From assembly GCA_963921795.1 (NCBI GenBank), contig OY997641.1:61963000-62026999 (forward strand): a stretch of DNA of 64,000 bases, given 5' to 3'. The DNA comes from Nannobrachium achirus (taxonomy: Eukaryota > Chordata > Actinopteri > Myctophiformes > Myctophidae). The position numbers were made by a program, and so were the translations under genes. Below the pieces are notes generated by a model. The model did no database searches, was not told the origin of the DNA, and worked only from the letters and a program-made list of their open reading frames with translations. This document shows positions 45,221 to 57,800 of the stretch, one piece after another (the first letter of the stretch is position 1; each line of letters opens with the position of its first letter).

Positions 45221-46285
45221 GTACAACATACTGGTCCTCTAAAAATGTTGTCATTTAGATTACATTTGTGCTGCAGATTAAACATAATAATAATAATAAT
45301 GCTGCATATTAATAAATACATAATGACCTGTTCATTACTTGGGGATGCACACTGGTAGTATAATATGATATGACTGTCATTTATTGTTTTCATGTTTGAG
45401 GGACGCCCGTCAGTGCGTGTGAAGACGAGGCTCATTTATTTGCATAAACCCAATCTGAGTTAGTGTAAACCTGCATTCACACCAAGGAAAACAAAAAAAA
45501 AAACAGTGTAAAAGCGCATAGGAACGCAATTATGTGCGCCTTCAGTCCACAAGGCTGTTGTTGAATGACAGTCACACTGTCCCTGTCATTTCACACAGAC
45601 AGACCTACACGCAGAGCAGCACTGCTTTCGTTGGCTTCAAGAGCTCACGCACGCACAAGATTTGAATAACTCAAGGCCTATTCACTCTGTGCTGGTGTTG
45701 CGTGTGGGAGCACACGCATCCCGTTCATCTCAAAAGGAGGCGTATCTGACAGATCTTTAGATATTGGTCCAAAGTTCATGTAAAAAAAGTTCTGTGCACG
45801 TTAAAACGTTCTGTGCAAAAATTCCAGAATAAAAGCGGGTTTAAGTGTTTTACAAACTGCTCAAAATGGCGGAAAATCTAAGGGCGGAGCTTACTTAACA
45901 AAGACACAGTTGTCTTCCGCTTGAGTCAAGGCACGCGTGTAAGCAAGTTGCATGTCTTCAAACAAAATGAGTCATGACTTATGCCCGTTTGAAGTTTGAA
46001 TTTTCAAACGCTTTGTATAGTGTGTGCCAGCGCCTACGTCATTGTAGTCCTTAGCGGCCATTTCTTGGGTAAAAACACAGGTGTTTCAATTGTTTGATTG
46101 CATAGAACTAATGCTATAGTCTAATCAGAACACCTGTGTAAGGCTGTGTTTACCCAAGAAATGGCCGCTCTTAGAACTACATTTGGCACACCCTATAGCG
46201 TCCCCCTTTGGCCAATTGGAATAAGATTGGTTTCAGTGATATTTGAACTAACCCTCTACATCTTTGCCAAATGCCATGAATGTGT
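45221..46285. repeat. Dispersed repeat copy 3 with a nested foldback insertion
   Basis: 45760-46020 is a third copy of the 'TTGGTCCAAAGTTCATGT' family. It is split by a foldback element at about 46020-46192 whose arms ('gcggccatttcttgggtaaa' and inverse 'tttacccaagaaatggccgc') flank 'aacacaggtgtt...aacacctgtgt'. TATAG occurs on both sides, and the host repeat resumes with 'cgtccccctttggccaattg'. The remaining sequence is unassigned. Confidence 0.6.
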
Positions 46286-46293
46286 AACTTTGC

Positions 46294-46772
46294 TAGCCTG
46301 ATTTCAGACTCAGCTCACGCTTTAGTCTGAAACTGTGCCCTATTCTGAGCGATTTACGGGGGAGGGACTTTTTTGCGAGCGTGGACGCGCGTGCGAGTGA
46401 TCGCGACGCAGGGTGAACGCAACGCACGGTCGCGGCGTGTGTGATTGTGTGTGTGTCTCTGTCTGTGCCAGTGACTGCTTCCACACAGAACTGCGACCAG
46501 AAACATGTAATCAACATTAACAGCTCGGTGAAATCAGCGCGCGCGTGCATGTGTGTGTGCCTGCCTCAGCCTGCCTGTGTGTGTGAACTTCGTTTGAATC
46601 GTTTCGACTGCTGCGCGGATTGGATATTCGTTAAACCCACCCCCACCCCCCGCGCTCATTGGATCAGACGCAGTTTTTGGCTGTTAAACTGCCAATTCAT
46701 GTACTCAGCTCCAGACCAGAGAAACAGTCCACTCTGAGAGTGGGCGGGGTCTATGGTCTGGAACCAGGCAAT
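46294..46772. mobile_element. hAT-type MITE, copy 2 of 'TAGCCTGATTTC' family
   Basis: A 479-bp element beginning TAGCCTGATTTCAGAC and ending 'gtctggaaccaggcaat', with exact 8-bp target duplications AACTTTGC at 46286-46293 and 46773-46780. It is homologous to 28078-28575. It is non-coding. Confidence 0.92.
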
Positions 46773-46780
46773 AACTTTGC

Positions 46781-48012
46781 ATGTATGATTTAGAGGCAGA
46801 AGAATAATTTGCATAAAACTGCAATATTCAGTGAATTAGTAAAAAATAATGTTTCACTTTAAAAAAAATCTGACCAGACAGTTTGACCGTATTGGTCCAA
46901 AGTTTATTTAAAAAATGTTTCATGCACGTGACGCGAAAATCCCAGGAGGAGATAGATTTTTACAGTTTTTCATATAATTCAAAATGGTGGAAGAGCTAAA
47001 GATCGGAGGTCAAAAGTCAGAATGTAAAAGTTGTTCGGCATGAGGAGACGCATAAGTGCATACAGGTTTCATGGCTGTATCTCAAACAGAGCATGAGCTA
47101 TACCTGTTCAAATTTGCATTTTCAAAGGCTTCCTACAGCGCCACCCTTTGTTCAATTGTTGCAAGCTTCGTGTTTTAGCCGTTTGGCATAGTCCTCTACC
47201 ATATTGCAGAGTTTCGTAAAAAGCGAAGGTCAAGCCTCTAGAGTAAAAGAGGCGGAAGACGCTTACTATAAATGCGAGAACTCTCTGTCTGTCTGTGTGT
47301 ATATGTAATCCGCGTATTTGTCCCACCGGCTTCAGATTCGGCACGCTCGTTCCCCGCCGCGGCGCGGAGTGCAGTGCCGGCCTGCAGTGGCCTGAAAAGG
47401 TTGAGGACCCTATATGACTACCAGTGTTTCTCAAACCTTATCATGTCAAGGACCCCCACATTGACACATATTAGCCCACATATCCCCATAAGAGAAGATT
47501 TGTTATGGCTTTAGCAGTGATTCTCAGCCATTTTAATTTCAAGGAACCCCAGTTTGATATGCATTAGACCACAACCCCCATTTGATAACATTTTCATCTC
47601 TCAGACACTCACCAATCTACACTGTCATCAGTGTTAATTACTAGGATCCATTTGGTTTCATTTGAACACTAAGAGTTACAGACCCATAAGAATCCACTTG
47701 ACCCCCTGGAGCCCTCTCAAGGACCCCTGGTTGCCGATCCTTTATACCAGAGAGTTGCATATTAAAGGAACTGAGTGGAGCATACAGTAGGCTACATATC
47801 ATTTAGCAGTTGTATCTGTAGATAGCAGGTGGACAACACATTGTCAACAGACAACACTATACAATCTACTCCCACCATTATGTATACAATACATTGTCCT
47901 ACAAACACATGAATAATGAATAAAAATGGTACTCCATCTTTAACCCATTTAGGCCTAACCTATATTTCATTCCATGAAAGTGCCACAGGTTGCTTTCGTG
48001 TTACTGTTTATC
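46781..48012. repeat. Dispersed repeats (copy 4 of 'TTGGTCCAAAG' family and others)
   Basis: 46892-47160 matches the family at 43 and 6382. 47160-47280 ('cgttttagccgtttggcatagtcct') is inverted relative to 49495-49560. 47290-47395 is inverted relative to 5130-5270. 47425-47755 begins 'ccagtgtttctcaaacctt' and resembles the hAT-like 'TTCTCAA' MITEs. No gene is seen. Confidence 0.6.
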
Positions 48013-48020
48013 CTTTAAAG

Positions 48021-48410
48021 CAGGGATGGGCAACTTTGATGATGGCAAGGGCCGCTATATTTCCACCTTCACTCCAGAGGGCCACATTGCATATTGCTAC
48101 TTCCTACTTTGTAATTCTAGTATCTCATACAAAAGAAGCAAAAATAGCAGATCTACAAGCTCAAAATGCATCGCGCTGCGATGCGTTTTGAGCTTGTAGA
48201 TCGGCTATTTTGAATTGGAATCCTAATTTATTTTTTGTTACTTTTTAATTGGAATCCTGAAATGTAACATTTTGATTTAATTTCAAACACATTTAGTTAT
48301 AATAAATAACTAATAAATAATATATCAGTATTCCGGTATTAACCAGCGGGCCGCATTAAGTGAAGGTGAGGGCCGCATGTGGCCCCCGGGCCGCCAGTTG
48401 CCCATGTATG
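48021..48410. mobile_element. hAT-type MITE with exact 8-bp target duplication
   Basis: A 390-bp element starting CAGGGATGGGCAACTTTGAT and ending 'gccagttgcccatgtatg', with exact duplications CTTTAAAG at 48013-48020 and 48411-48418. It carries a good copy of the recurring palindrome (48140-48214). It is non-coding. Confidence 0.92.
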
Positions 48411-48439
48411 CTTTAAAGTATATACAGTACGTCATATGG

Positions 48440-48972
48440 CAGTGGTTCTCAACCTGGGGTCCCAGGGGGGGGTCCCAAAATTATTTTGGGAGGTGCCCCA
48501 TTGTTTTGTCACTCAACAGTAAACAAACCAACATAAAGTTTAAAGGGGCACTCCACCACTTTTCAACCTATGTTCATATAATTGGTCCTCACTCAAAAAT
48601 AGCTTTTCTATTTTTTTTTTTTTTTTTTTCTCAAAGGAGGGCTGTGGGCAGGTCAGAAACCCATAGTCTTGTGACATCATCGATTACCAATCCATCTTAT
48701 AGAAACTGCAGGCTTTCTATTCCTGAAAAGTTGCAATTTTAAAGTGGAAGCCATTGTTCTCGCGATAATAAAAATCTAAATATTTTTTTCAAAAATATTG
48801 ATTAATTATTTTTTTTTTGGAAAATGATGATGTCACAAGACGATGGATTCTGAACTTCCCACAGCTCTCCTAGGAGACTTGGACCGAGTAGAAAAGAATT
48901 GTGATGTTTTATCATGAACATTAGTGAGGACCTATTATATGAAGACAGGTTGAAAAGTGGTGAACTACTCCT
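48440..48972. mobile_element. hAT-like fragment with an adjoining TTAA foldback element
   Basis: 48440-48539 starts CAGTGGTTCTCAACCTGGGG and matches the reverse of 62430-62542, but its far end is missing. 48544-48972 is a foldback element whose ends, 'aggggcactccaccacttttcaacct' and inverse 'aggttgaaaagtggtgaactactcct', are flanked by TTAA at 48540-48543 and 48973-48976. A partial relative lies at 56530-56770. Confidence 0.8.
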
Positions 48973-48976
48973 TTAA

Positions 48977-50485
48977 GTGTATAGAGCAGGGGTCTTCAAT
49001 GTTTTCAGTCCAAGGAACCCTTATTTGAGAGAGAGAGAGAGAGAGAGAGAGATGAAGCAGGGACCCCCACAACCTTTTCATAGATTCCATATAGTTTCAT
49101 TGTTTGACAGCACAATCATTTAGGACTATGTGTGTTTTCAGATATTTAACCGCTTGAACCGCCAATACTTAATAAACTTGACATTTCACTCTGTACTAGG
49201 TCTGCTTTTTTTCCCTCTACGCCAAACCTCTTTGCCGAAAATAGCCGATCTACACTGCGAGGCTTTGTGAGCTTGTATATCTGCTATTTTTGGCTAAAGT
49301 TCTCAGAATATGGACGCTAGCGTTCAACTTTCAAGTGGTTAATAGAAAAAAGGCGAAAAAGGTTTCTATTTTATTAGTGGCCAAGCCATGAAGTGGCAAA
49401 GGCCACTCATTGATATTGTACTTCATCATTTCTATTCTTCCGCCACTTTTTCTCTCGTGGCTTGACCGTGCAGTCGCTTTTTATGAAACTCAGCAGTAAG
49501 GTAGAGGACTATGCCAAACGGCTAAAACACGAAGCTCACACCAATTGACCAAAGAGTGGCGCTGCAGGAAGCCTTTGAAAGTGCAAACTTTGAACAGGTA
49601 TAGCTCCTGCTCTGTTTGATGCACAGCCATGAAACCTGTCCTGGACACACATATGCGTCTCCTCATGCCGAACAACTTTTACACTCTGACTTTTGACCTC
49701 TGACCGCGTCACGCGCACAAAACTTTTTTTACATGAACTTTGGACCAATACGGTCAGATCTGTCTCGGCGAATTTATTTTTTATTTTTTATAACTCCACC
49801 GATTAGTGTAAAACTTTGTATGCATCCTTCCCAGAGGCCAAGGAAAAACCTGTGCCCTGTATTTCTCACATCTGCCTTTTATAACGCCACCAGAAGGCCG
49901 ACTTACAGTATGTAAAATACATTCTTCGATATTACTCCTTCAGATTTTATCCAAAAATCACACAAATCAGTACACAGTATCAGAGTGTGAAGAAGAAGAA
50001 GACTCTGTGCTGTGTTGGTATAATTATATTTGCTCATAGTTTTTAAGATGACCTAAATGCACCGGCTCTCTCCCTTTGGTTGCCGCTTCTTTGGTCCCTA
50101 TAGTCTGAGAGCACTGGCCCTCATTCTTATTATAGGGTTTAGCATGAACTCTCACCTTTTAACATAATGTGTATTCCATAAATAAATATAATAAAATACA
50201 ATCTATCAAATGTGAAAAGACATCTATCGCCTAAGAATGGATAATGTATTATAATGTAGGTCTACTGTACCTTTTATAGTATTTATTAGATCCCTATTAG
50301 CTTACTGTACAGTTACAGTGGCTACTCTCTGAATCCATATCATCAACAACATATTTTACATGAATACATAGGCCTACCATTTATAGTCAATACAAGAACA
50401 GAACATGGGGGTCAGGCACTCAGGCTTGGTTGTACAGTATGCTTATCTATTTTTGAAGCGGTGAAAGCCGCTACCAAGGAGTGGC
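48977..50485. repeat. Dispersed repeats, no gene
   Basis: 48985-49330 is another 'caggggtcttcaatg...gagagagatgaagcagg' repeat with a (GA)n run at 49029-49050 and a copy of the recurring palindrome at 49237-49291. 49380-49760 is a reverse copy of the 'TTGGTCCAAAGTTCATGT' family. 49770-50485 shows nothing recognisable. Confidence 0.6.
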
Positions 50486-50493
50486 TTTGTGTA

Positions 50494-50665
50494 TCCCATG
50501 TCCATATATGGTCATTTCAGTCCAGAATGAACAGGTTTTTTCAAAAACAAAATGTGTGTCCCATGTCCATATATGGTCATTTCAGTCCAGAATGAACAGG
50601 TTTTTTCAAAAACAAAATGTGTGTCCCATGTCCATATATGGTCCTTTCAGTCCAGAATGAACAGG
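50494..50665 (+). repeat. Three-copy 65-bp tandem repeat with CArG-like words
   Basis: The unit 'cccatgtccatatatggtcatttcag' plus 'tccagaatgaacaggtttt' repeats with a 65-bp period. Perfect CCATATATGG words start at 50502, 50567 and 50632. The copies are nearly identical. Confidence 0.92.
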
Positions 50666-50875
50666 TTTTATCTGTCCCGTACGTCCAGAATATGTGTGTA
50701 CTGTCCGTCCCGGTCTGATGATTGGATACTTTGAGGATTGGTCAAGCTTCACATGACAATTCGGCCCTCCAGATAAAATCATTCATTCATTCATTCATTC
50801 AGAATATAAAGAATGTACAGATCACGGAGTTCATAACTCTAGAACACATAGAATAACAGTTCACCGCTTCACTTC

Positions 50876-51329
50876 TATGATAGAAAAATATTAATATCCA
50901 GTCAGGGTGAAGTCAAACATTTATTGAAGATTTCAGCAACAGAGAAACAGCATACACAGCATCAGAGAGCTCTGGCCTGCTGGCCAGAGCTTTGCCCTGT
51001 CGGGCAGAAGACTTCCTGAAGTGTCATATGGGACACCTCTTATACACCAAGGTGCTCTCCCTAGATGGAGAGAGAATCTAAACAGCTATACTAAGTACCA
51101 TACAGTATATAATAAGGCTGACTGGTTAAGTTGCAATGACCATGTATAGGTTCACTTAGTACAGGTTTTATGCTGACACAGAGTGAAGTAGTGGGGGAGA
51201 GAACTCAGCTGTTAGAGTGACAGCTGCAGGTACATCTACATGAGTAAGTAGCCTTGTGAGAGATTTAGACTACATACACATATTGCACATTTGTAATACA
51301 TTTGTTACACTATAAATATTTCTACTACA
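50876..51329 (-). repeat. 3' LTR (left copy)
   Basis: 454 bp. On the minus strand it is the downstream LTR. The polypurine tract AAAAAAAAGGATGGAA lies immediately before it (51345-51330 on the minus strand). It includes an internal short inverted repeat around 'ctctggcc...ggccagag'. Confidence 0.9.
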
Positions 51330-52568
51330 TTCCATCCTTTTTTTTGTGAATGAATAATCTATTCATTTACATACAACAGGATATTTATAGAGTGCCAAAT
51401 CAATAGACATTTCAGACAATTACATGTTGAGCTATACCTTACAGAATAGTAGATCTGCTTGTTTGGGTTTGAGACGTTTCTCTCGTTTTTATGGGTTGTC
51501 TGAATTAAACATAGCATCACGTGGAATTGCAATAGTGCAATTCGCTACATGGAATCTTGTAACATGGAATTTAGTCCTCACGTACAAGTGTTTTCAACAG
51601 AAACATTAGTAAATGTGAAATCTATACCTTTGATAATGAACAGTCCTACATTCAGTCAAACTTGACTTGTTCTTGGTATCTTATGTTATGTTTTATAACA
51701 TTACCAACTGGCTTGCTTGTTTACACTGAAATATAAGAGAGCTAGAATTTAGTAAATGTGAATCCATTTGTTTGTACTTTGAAATTCTGTTTTCCAAAAT
51801 CAAGAGCCCGCATGTCCACTCTCAACTGACTCAGTCATTCCTTGACCCTTAGTCACCATGCAGAGCTGCGACAACTCTTATGTTGGAATATCAGAATGTA
51901 GACCATAAAAACAAATATTCTCACATTAGTGGCAAATGCCTTGTTGACTCATATTTTAGATATCAACTTTCAGCTAATATTATTCCTATATAAATTACTC
52001 AGCTTAATATCAAACACATAGTTGTTGTAGTCTTCATGGCGTCTCTCCGTTCCTCCCATCTTCATTTGGCTTATGGCATGTGACGGTTAATGTCTTTGCT
52101 TCAGCGATCTCCACTGGTCTGGTGGGGTCCAGCGTCCAGTGGCTCTCACACCGCATGTGTGTCTCCTTGGCTTGGTATCCTGCTGTGGCAAAAGTCTGTT
52201 GGTGTTCGACGTGGTGTCGATTCCGTCACCTCTGCTGTCAATCTGTGTGATTTGGTGGTAGGCTTGCTTTCCTTGTTAGTGAACAGCAAGCTTCCCTCTG
52301 TCCATGATGTTGGAGCTGTCTTCACAGAATAGATCGATCCGCGAGGTTCCATTCTTGTAGATTTGATGAAAGTCAGTTCTTGTTGAATTTGCATAGCTTG
52401 CAATTTGCTTCTGTCGTTGTCTCCTCTTTGTCCTTCATGGTGGTTGACCTGCTTTAGGTCTGCTTTCAAAAATCTCCTTTTCAAAAAATTCCTTCATCCC
52501 CAGGTTCTTTTGAGCAAGTATCCATCTATGGTGAAAGATGAAATATTGCTCCTGGCTGGCTCGCCAAT
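51330..52568 (-). other. Internal region of the LTR element
   Basis: 1,239 bp. One minus-strand open frame (52484-52146, 112 residues, rich in Lys, Arg, Ser and Thr) shows no domain I recognise. It could be a remnant of a structural protein or chance. No RT, integrase or protease motif is present in any frame. Confidence 0.6.
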
Positions 52569-53022
52569 TATGATAGAAAAATATTAATATCCAGTCAGGG
52601 TGAAGTCAAACATTTATTGAAGATTTCAGCAACAGAGAAACAGCATACACAGCATCAGAGAGCTCTGGCCTGCTGGCCAGAGCTTTGCCCTGTCGGGCAG
52701 AAGACTTCCTGAAGTGTCATATGGGACACCTCTTATACACCAAGGTGCTCTCCCTAGATGGAGAGAGAATCTAAACAGCTATACTAAGTACCATACAGTA
52801 TATAATAAGGCTGACTGGTTAAGTTGCAATGACCATGTATAGGTTCACTTAGTACAGGTTTTATGCTGACACAGAGTGAAGTAGTGGGGGAGAGAACTCA
52901 GCTGTTAGAGTGACAGCTGCAGGTACATCTACATGAGTAAGTAGCCTTGTGAGAGATTTAGACTACATACACATATTGCACATTTGTAATACATTTGTTA
53001 CACTATAAATATTCTTACCACA
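52569..53022 (-). repeat. 5' LTR (right copy)
   Basis: 454 bp. On the minus strand it is the upstream LTR and would carry the promoter; it starts TGTGGTAAGAATATTTATAG. It is followed by the two-base spacer and primer-binding-site-like TGGCGAGCC. Confidence 0.9.
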
Positions 53023-53026
53023 CTTC

Positions 53027-54895
53027 GAACCGAGGTTTGATTTTTTTACACCTTCTCGATTTGGATAATGTTGATTTCTTGTGCATGAGACCTCCCATTT
53101 TGCTTGTGTGTTCTAACAGGTAATTTAGACATGAACCTATATACATTATTTGACATAATATAGCATACAGACATCTTAGCTAGACTCTGTTTAATGATGC
53201 CACATCTCCTTTTGACTTCAAACCATAGCGTGCATGGTGGTTACAACTAAAGTATTGAATTTGAATTACTCAAATGGGTTCAAGCTGGGGTGCACTTGTT
53301 TGCATCTATATTCTACTTTGATTACGTCCTCTTAAGTAGTTTGCATCTTTGGTATTCAGGTTCTCCTTGAAAGCCTGTCTAGTTCAATTGAAAGCTCAGT
53401 CCTGACTGTGTGAGACAGAGACAACAGATGAACATAATCCTCTATCAGGTATGTTTCAGAGATTTAAAACATGATTTAGTGGGTCAATTAAATAAACAAA
53501 TGCTTTGAATTTATTTAATACATTAAATGGCATAAAATGTTAAAATGAGATTGAAACGGAGTAAATATAATAGGAATCAAATTACTATTTGCTTCTGCAT
53601 TTTAAGGTCCAAGAGCTTTAAAAGGACTATAAGCTGTACACGTATGCCTTAATAGACTATAATTGCCATCTATAACTAACATTAGAAAGAGATAAACACC
53701 TTATTTCATTTATTTATTTATTTATTTATTTTAAAAATAGTTAATCTTTCACTCAAGGGACAACTCCCGTCACAAGTTGATGATGCAATTTGCCCATATG
53801 CCCTATGGAGTGTATGGAATGCATGTGCTATGCATTCCATGCAGAGATGGACAGAATACTTGACCAGTACTTGAGTAAGAGTACAAATACTACAGGTCAA
53901 AATTTACCAACACGAGTAAAAGTACCCCAGTCAAAAATGTACTTGAGTAAAAAAAATACTTGCTTTAGGGTGCCCACACACCAAAATACCTATAAGGCTG
54001 CCCTCACACCAAAATACCTATGAGAGTGGAATCCGCGTTCCGCCAATCCATTTCAATGAAAAGGGAGCGTTTTTTGCAGAAATCCTCTGCTGGCATGAAA
54101 CCGCTTCACTCTCATTGAAATGCATTGGCGGAACGCGGATTCCACTCTCGTAGGCATTTTGGTCTGAGGGCACCCTAAGAGTGGAATCCGCATTCCGCCA
54201 ATGCATTTCAATTAGAATGGAGTGTTTTTTTTTGTTTTCTTTTTTTTTCTTTTTGCAGAAATCCTCTATTGGCATGAAACCGGGGAACTAAAAGACAACA
54301 TAAAAGTACTCAGTTTCAGCCTTCCTAGAAAGCCTTCCTCGAGTAAGAGTACAAATATTTGTCTAGAAATGTATTCGAGTATGAGTAATAAGTATCAAAG
54401 AAATCTAATACTCAAGTAAAGAACAAATACTCTGAATATGTACACATACAGTACATAGTACAGTATTCAAGTACATTTACTTGAGTACTATCTACTCTTA
54501 CATTTTTAAGTACATTTAAAAGCAAGTACTTTTTTACTCTTTAAAAGCAAGTGCTTTTTTATTCTTACTTGAGTAACATTTCGACTGAGCTACTTGGAGT
54601 GGAGTCAATTTTAACCATGAGTATCCATACTCTCACTCCTTCTGGAGTTCAGTACTCTGTCCATCTCTGGACATATGCCATCATCAATTTGAAGTGTACT
54701 GTAGCCTACAAGGTTTCTACCTGACAGCAATATAGGCTACAACACAACGCATCACGACGTGGCTATTCGCAACACTATTTGAGCTATTTTCAGGATGTTG
54801 TTGTTGTTCTTTTACATTTAGCAATTGGGAGCTGCAGCTAGAGCTTGAAGAAACTTGCTACCGTAGCTTGAGGTGAACTTCAGCATAAGTCTGGA
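53027..54895. repeat. Upstream flank of the lectin gene: no gene, then 'AAGTACT' repeats
   Basis: 53027-53830 shows no feature except (ATTT)n at 53706-53732. 53840-54660 is a copy of the 'gtacttgagtaaaagtac' repeat family. It contains three units of 'gagtggaatccgc.ttccgccaat' at about 54020, 54120 (inverted) and 54180. The promoter of the lectin gene should lie in 54670-54895, but no clear core element is identified. Confidence 0.55.
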
Positions 54896-57800
54896 TGGAG
54901 GCTTATTGGATTCTAATGGGTATGCTCTCTTTGTGCGGACTCTCTCTCTGCCAAAAAGGTAATAACTTGTTTTTCTATTTATCTCTAAGTACTATGCATC
55001 TATTGTATACCTTCAAATCTGAGTCCTAATAAGGAATAATTTCTATGTGTGTATGTGTGTATGTGTTGTTATTGTTTTTGTCCAGAGTACTGTAAGCATA
55101 CTTTTGTGGACTTTGACATCCCAGGAGCAGATGTTGATATATTCATTTCTCCTAATGTGGAACATTGTCGGAAGGCATGTACTCAGAACCCAACCTGCAC
55201 GTTCTATACTTATTTACGACCCGACTGGCACGAGGATTACCGCAGGTAAGTTCAGGGTTTGATTTGCTGCAATTATGCGGCTATTCAATCATAACAGTGA
55301 GTTAAATGTATAATATTCACCTAGATTTTGTCATTTCTTAGCTGTTCAAACCCGAGTCAGATCCGATACTGTACATCATGACAAATGGAAATGGTGCATT
55401 TATGTGTATACAGTAAGGCTGGGTGATTTTAGGAAAACCTTTGATATTCAATAACGTTGTTGAATTCCGCAATATTGATATTACTCACAATATTAGTAAA
55501 AACAATTGCATTATATAATTTTTCATGTTTTTCTGCTTTAGGTCCACCACCTGCTTAACCCAGAATTGCATATCCATGCATGCACACTGCACATAGAATA
55601 AAGACATTAAATTCCTTATTTCCATTTTCCAACAATGGTTTTAAATAACCACACCTTGTCGGTTAGAGATGGACAGCTTGTTTGCATGTGCTACGCAAAG
55701 AAATGCAAATGCTCTCTTTCTCCTGAACTTGAATGCAGCATCTTTTGTGTGGAAATCCATGCCGTACACCACATCTCCAGTATTGACTTGATTATCGTTG
55801 TTGTCAGGTGAAAACCTTATATGTCCAAAACCATTCGTTTTTTATATCATTTAAAAAAGTGAACTAAAATAGTGAAAACAGCCAATCTGAAAAAATTACA
55901 AATTTGAAACTTGGAGATATGAGGTTTCTGCCCGACAGTGACGATTTACTTTGTTGGCCGCCCAGCCCCCAAAATGGAACGAGGGCCGACATTTTATTTG
56001 TATTTTTTTCCTAATGGCCGGCCTGGACCGGCCAGGAATGAACCAGCCGTTCGGGAGTTGGCCCGCTTTTCCCAATGGCCAGCACGTCCCTGAATGGCAA
56101 TTAAAGTATTTGGCACATGAGAAAGCCAGCCATAGATAGACCAAGACCTCCAAAGACCAGGGTTATAAACCGATGACTTGAGTATCCATGTATTCACCTT
56201 TTATCATGCACAGACATTTCAATATGTAAGGTTTTAAAGTGTTTCTAAAACATGAGGCAAACCTCAGTTGTAAAAGTCATGACAGTTTATGATACTATGT
56301 TTAGCCTAACCACATTAACCCTGGTGTCCATTATAGGCTTAGATGCCACCTGAAGGACCTCAGCCCTGGACGGCCCCCTTTCCAGCCACTTGTGGGTGCG
56401 ACCTCTGGCTACTCTCTGAAAGACTGCACTTGTGGTAGGAACACAACCATGCATGCATGTATACCCCCTGTTTAGCCCACACCCCATCAGTGGTGTAAAG
56501 TAACTAAGTATAGGACTGTACTTAAAGGAGGACTTTGCCACTTTTCAACCCATCTTCATATAATAGGTCCTCACTAATGTTCATAATAAAATAGCACCAT
56601 TTCTTTTTCTACTCGGTCCAAGTCTCTTAGGAGAGCTGTGGGAAGTTCAGAAATCCATCGTCTTGTGACATCATCATTTTCCCAAAAAATAATTAATCAA
56701 TATTTTTGAAAAAAATATTTCGATTTTTATTATCGCGAGAACAATGGCTTCCACTTTAACATTGCAACTTTTCAGGAGTAGAAAGCCTACTCCTTTTTGA
56801 GTTACTTATTTACTGGAGTATTTCCAATGTTCAGTAGCCTACTTTAACAATCTACTCCACTACATCTCAGAGGCATGTATTCTTGCGACCATAGGTCGCA
56901 GTTTACTGTCAGAACCGGCACATTTTGTCTGTATTTTATTTCTACTGTATATCCCATTCACATTCAGATCGTTTTCAATCCCAAATACATTGCTTGAACT
57001 GTTATTATTGGCTCCTTACACACCTGCTTGTCAAAAAAAAAAAAAAAAAAAAACTAAAAATCACGGTATCCGTTTTCACTGAAGGGAAATTTGTATTCTC
57101 ACGGTACTTTCAGCAAAAATTACTAGGTATTTTGCCGTCAAATTTCTAACCCTAACCCTAACCCTAACCCGGAACACAAAACAAGTGGCCGTTTTCACAT
57201 GCCTTGAATTTCAAAATTGCAGTCATTTTTGAAGAAAGAAAATCCAGAAGTTTTGCTCAATGAAAATGGGGCATAAGTGACAATAAAGTGAATCTGAATC
57301 TGTCAAAAACATCAGATATCTACGAGCTCACTAGGGACGTGCTGGCCACTGGGAAAAGCAGGACAACTCCCGAAAGGCCGGTTCATTCCCGGCCGGTCCA
57401 GGCCGGCAATTAGGAAAAAAATAAACTGTTTGCACAAAAGTAAAAATTAAACTGTTTGCACAAAAGTAGTGTAAACAGCCGATCTACAAGCACACAACGC
57501 CTCGCGGTGCGAGGCGTTGTGTGCTTGTAGATCGGCTGTTTTCACTAGTTTAAATCATTTTTAAAATGATGAATACAAAACAAACGGTTTTGATGACACA
57601 AATGACAAAATATAACTCATGAAATTGGCCCACTGGCTTGTCACTTGTCATGATCTGAAATGGCAAATCTTTGAGTAGCAGCAGCGCTATAGGGAGAGAT
57701 CTCTCTCTATATAGCGCGCAATGAGGGCCTCGAACTCTTTTTCCCGGGCTGAATCAGGGGCCCAGCATGCCCCTGGAGCTCACTGCGAATTAAGCTCTGT

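Larger units (their letters stand above)
50876..53022 (-). mobile_element. Young, non-autonomous LTR retroelement
   Basis: Two 454-bp LTRs (50876-51329 and 52569-53022) in direct orientation are identical except for three differences in the last ~10 bp. Both sides carry a CTTC target duplication (50872-50875 and 53023-53026). On the minus strand the LTR reads TGT...CATA. Two bases after the 5' LTR is TGGCGAGCCAGCCAG (52566-52552), positioned like a tRNA primer-binding site. The purine-rich AAAAAAAAGGATGGAA lies just before the 3' LTR. The internal region is only 1,239 bp, with no recognisable gag, protease, polymerase or envelope domains. It would depend on proteins made elsewhere. Confidence 0.9.

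Noticed and set aside
50494-50665. Regularly spaced repeats resembling a CRISPR array
   Set aside because: The 65-bp units are identical throughout with no variable spacers; this is a tandem repeat in a vertebrate genome.
57147-57170. Telomere repeat (CCCTAA)n
   Set aside because: Only about four units inside a gene intron; an interstitial short tract, not a chromosome end.
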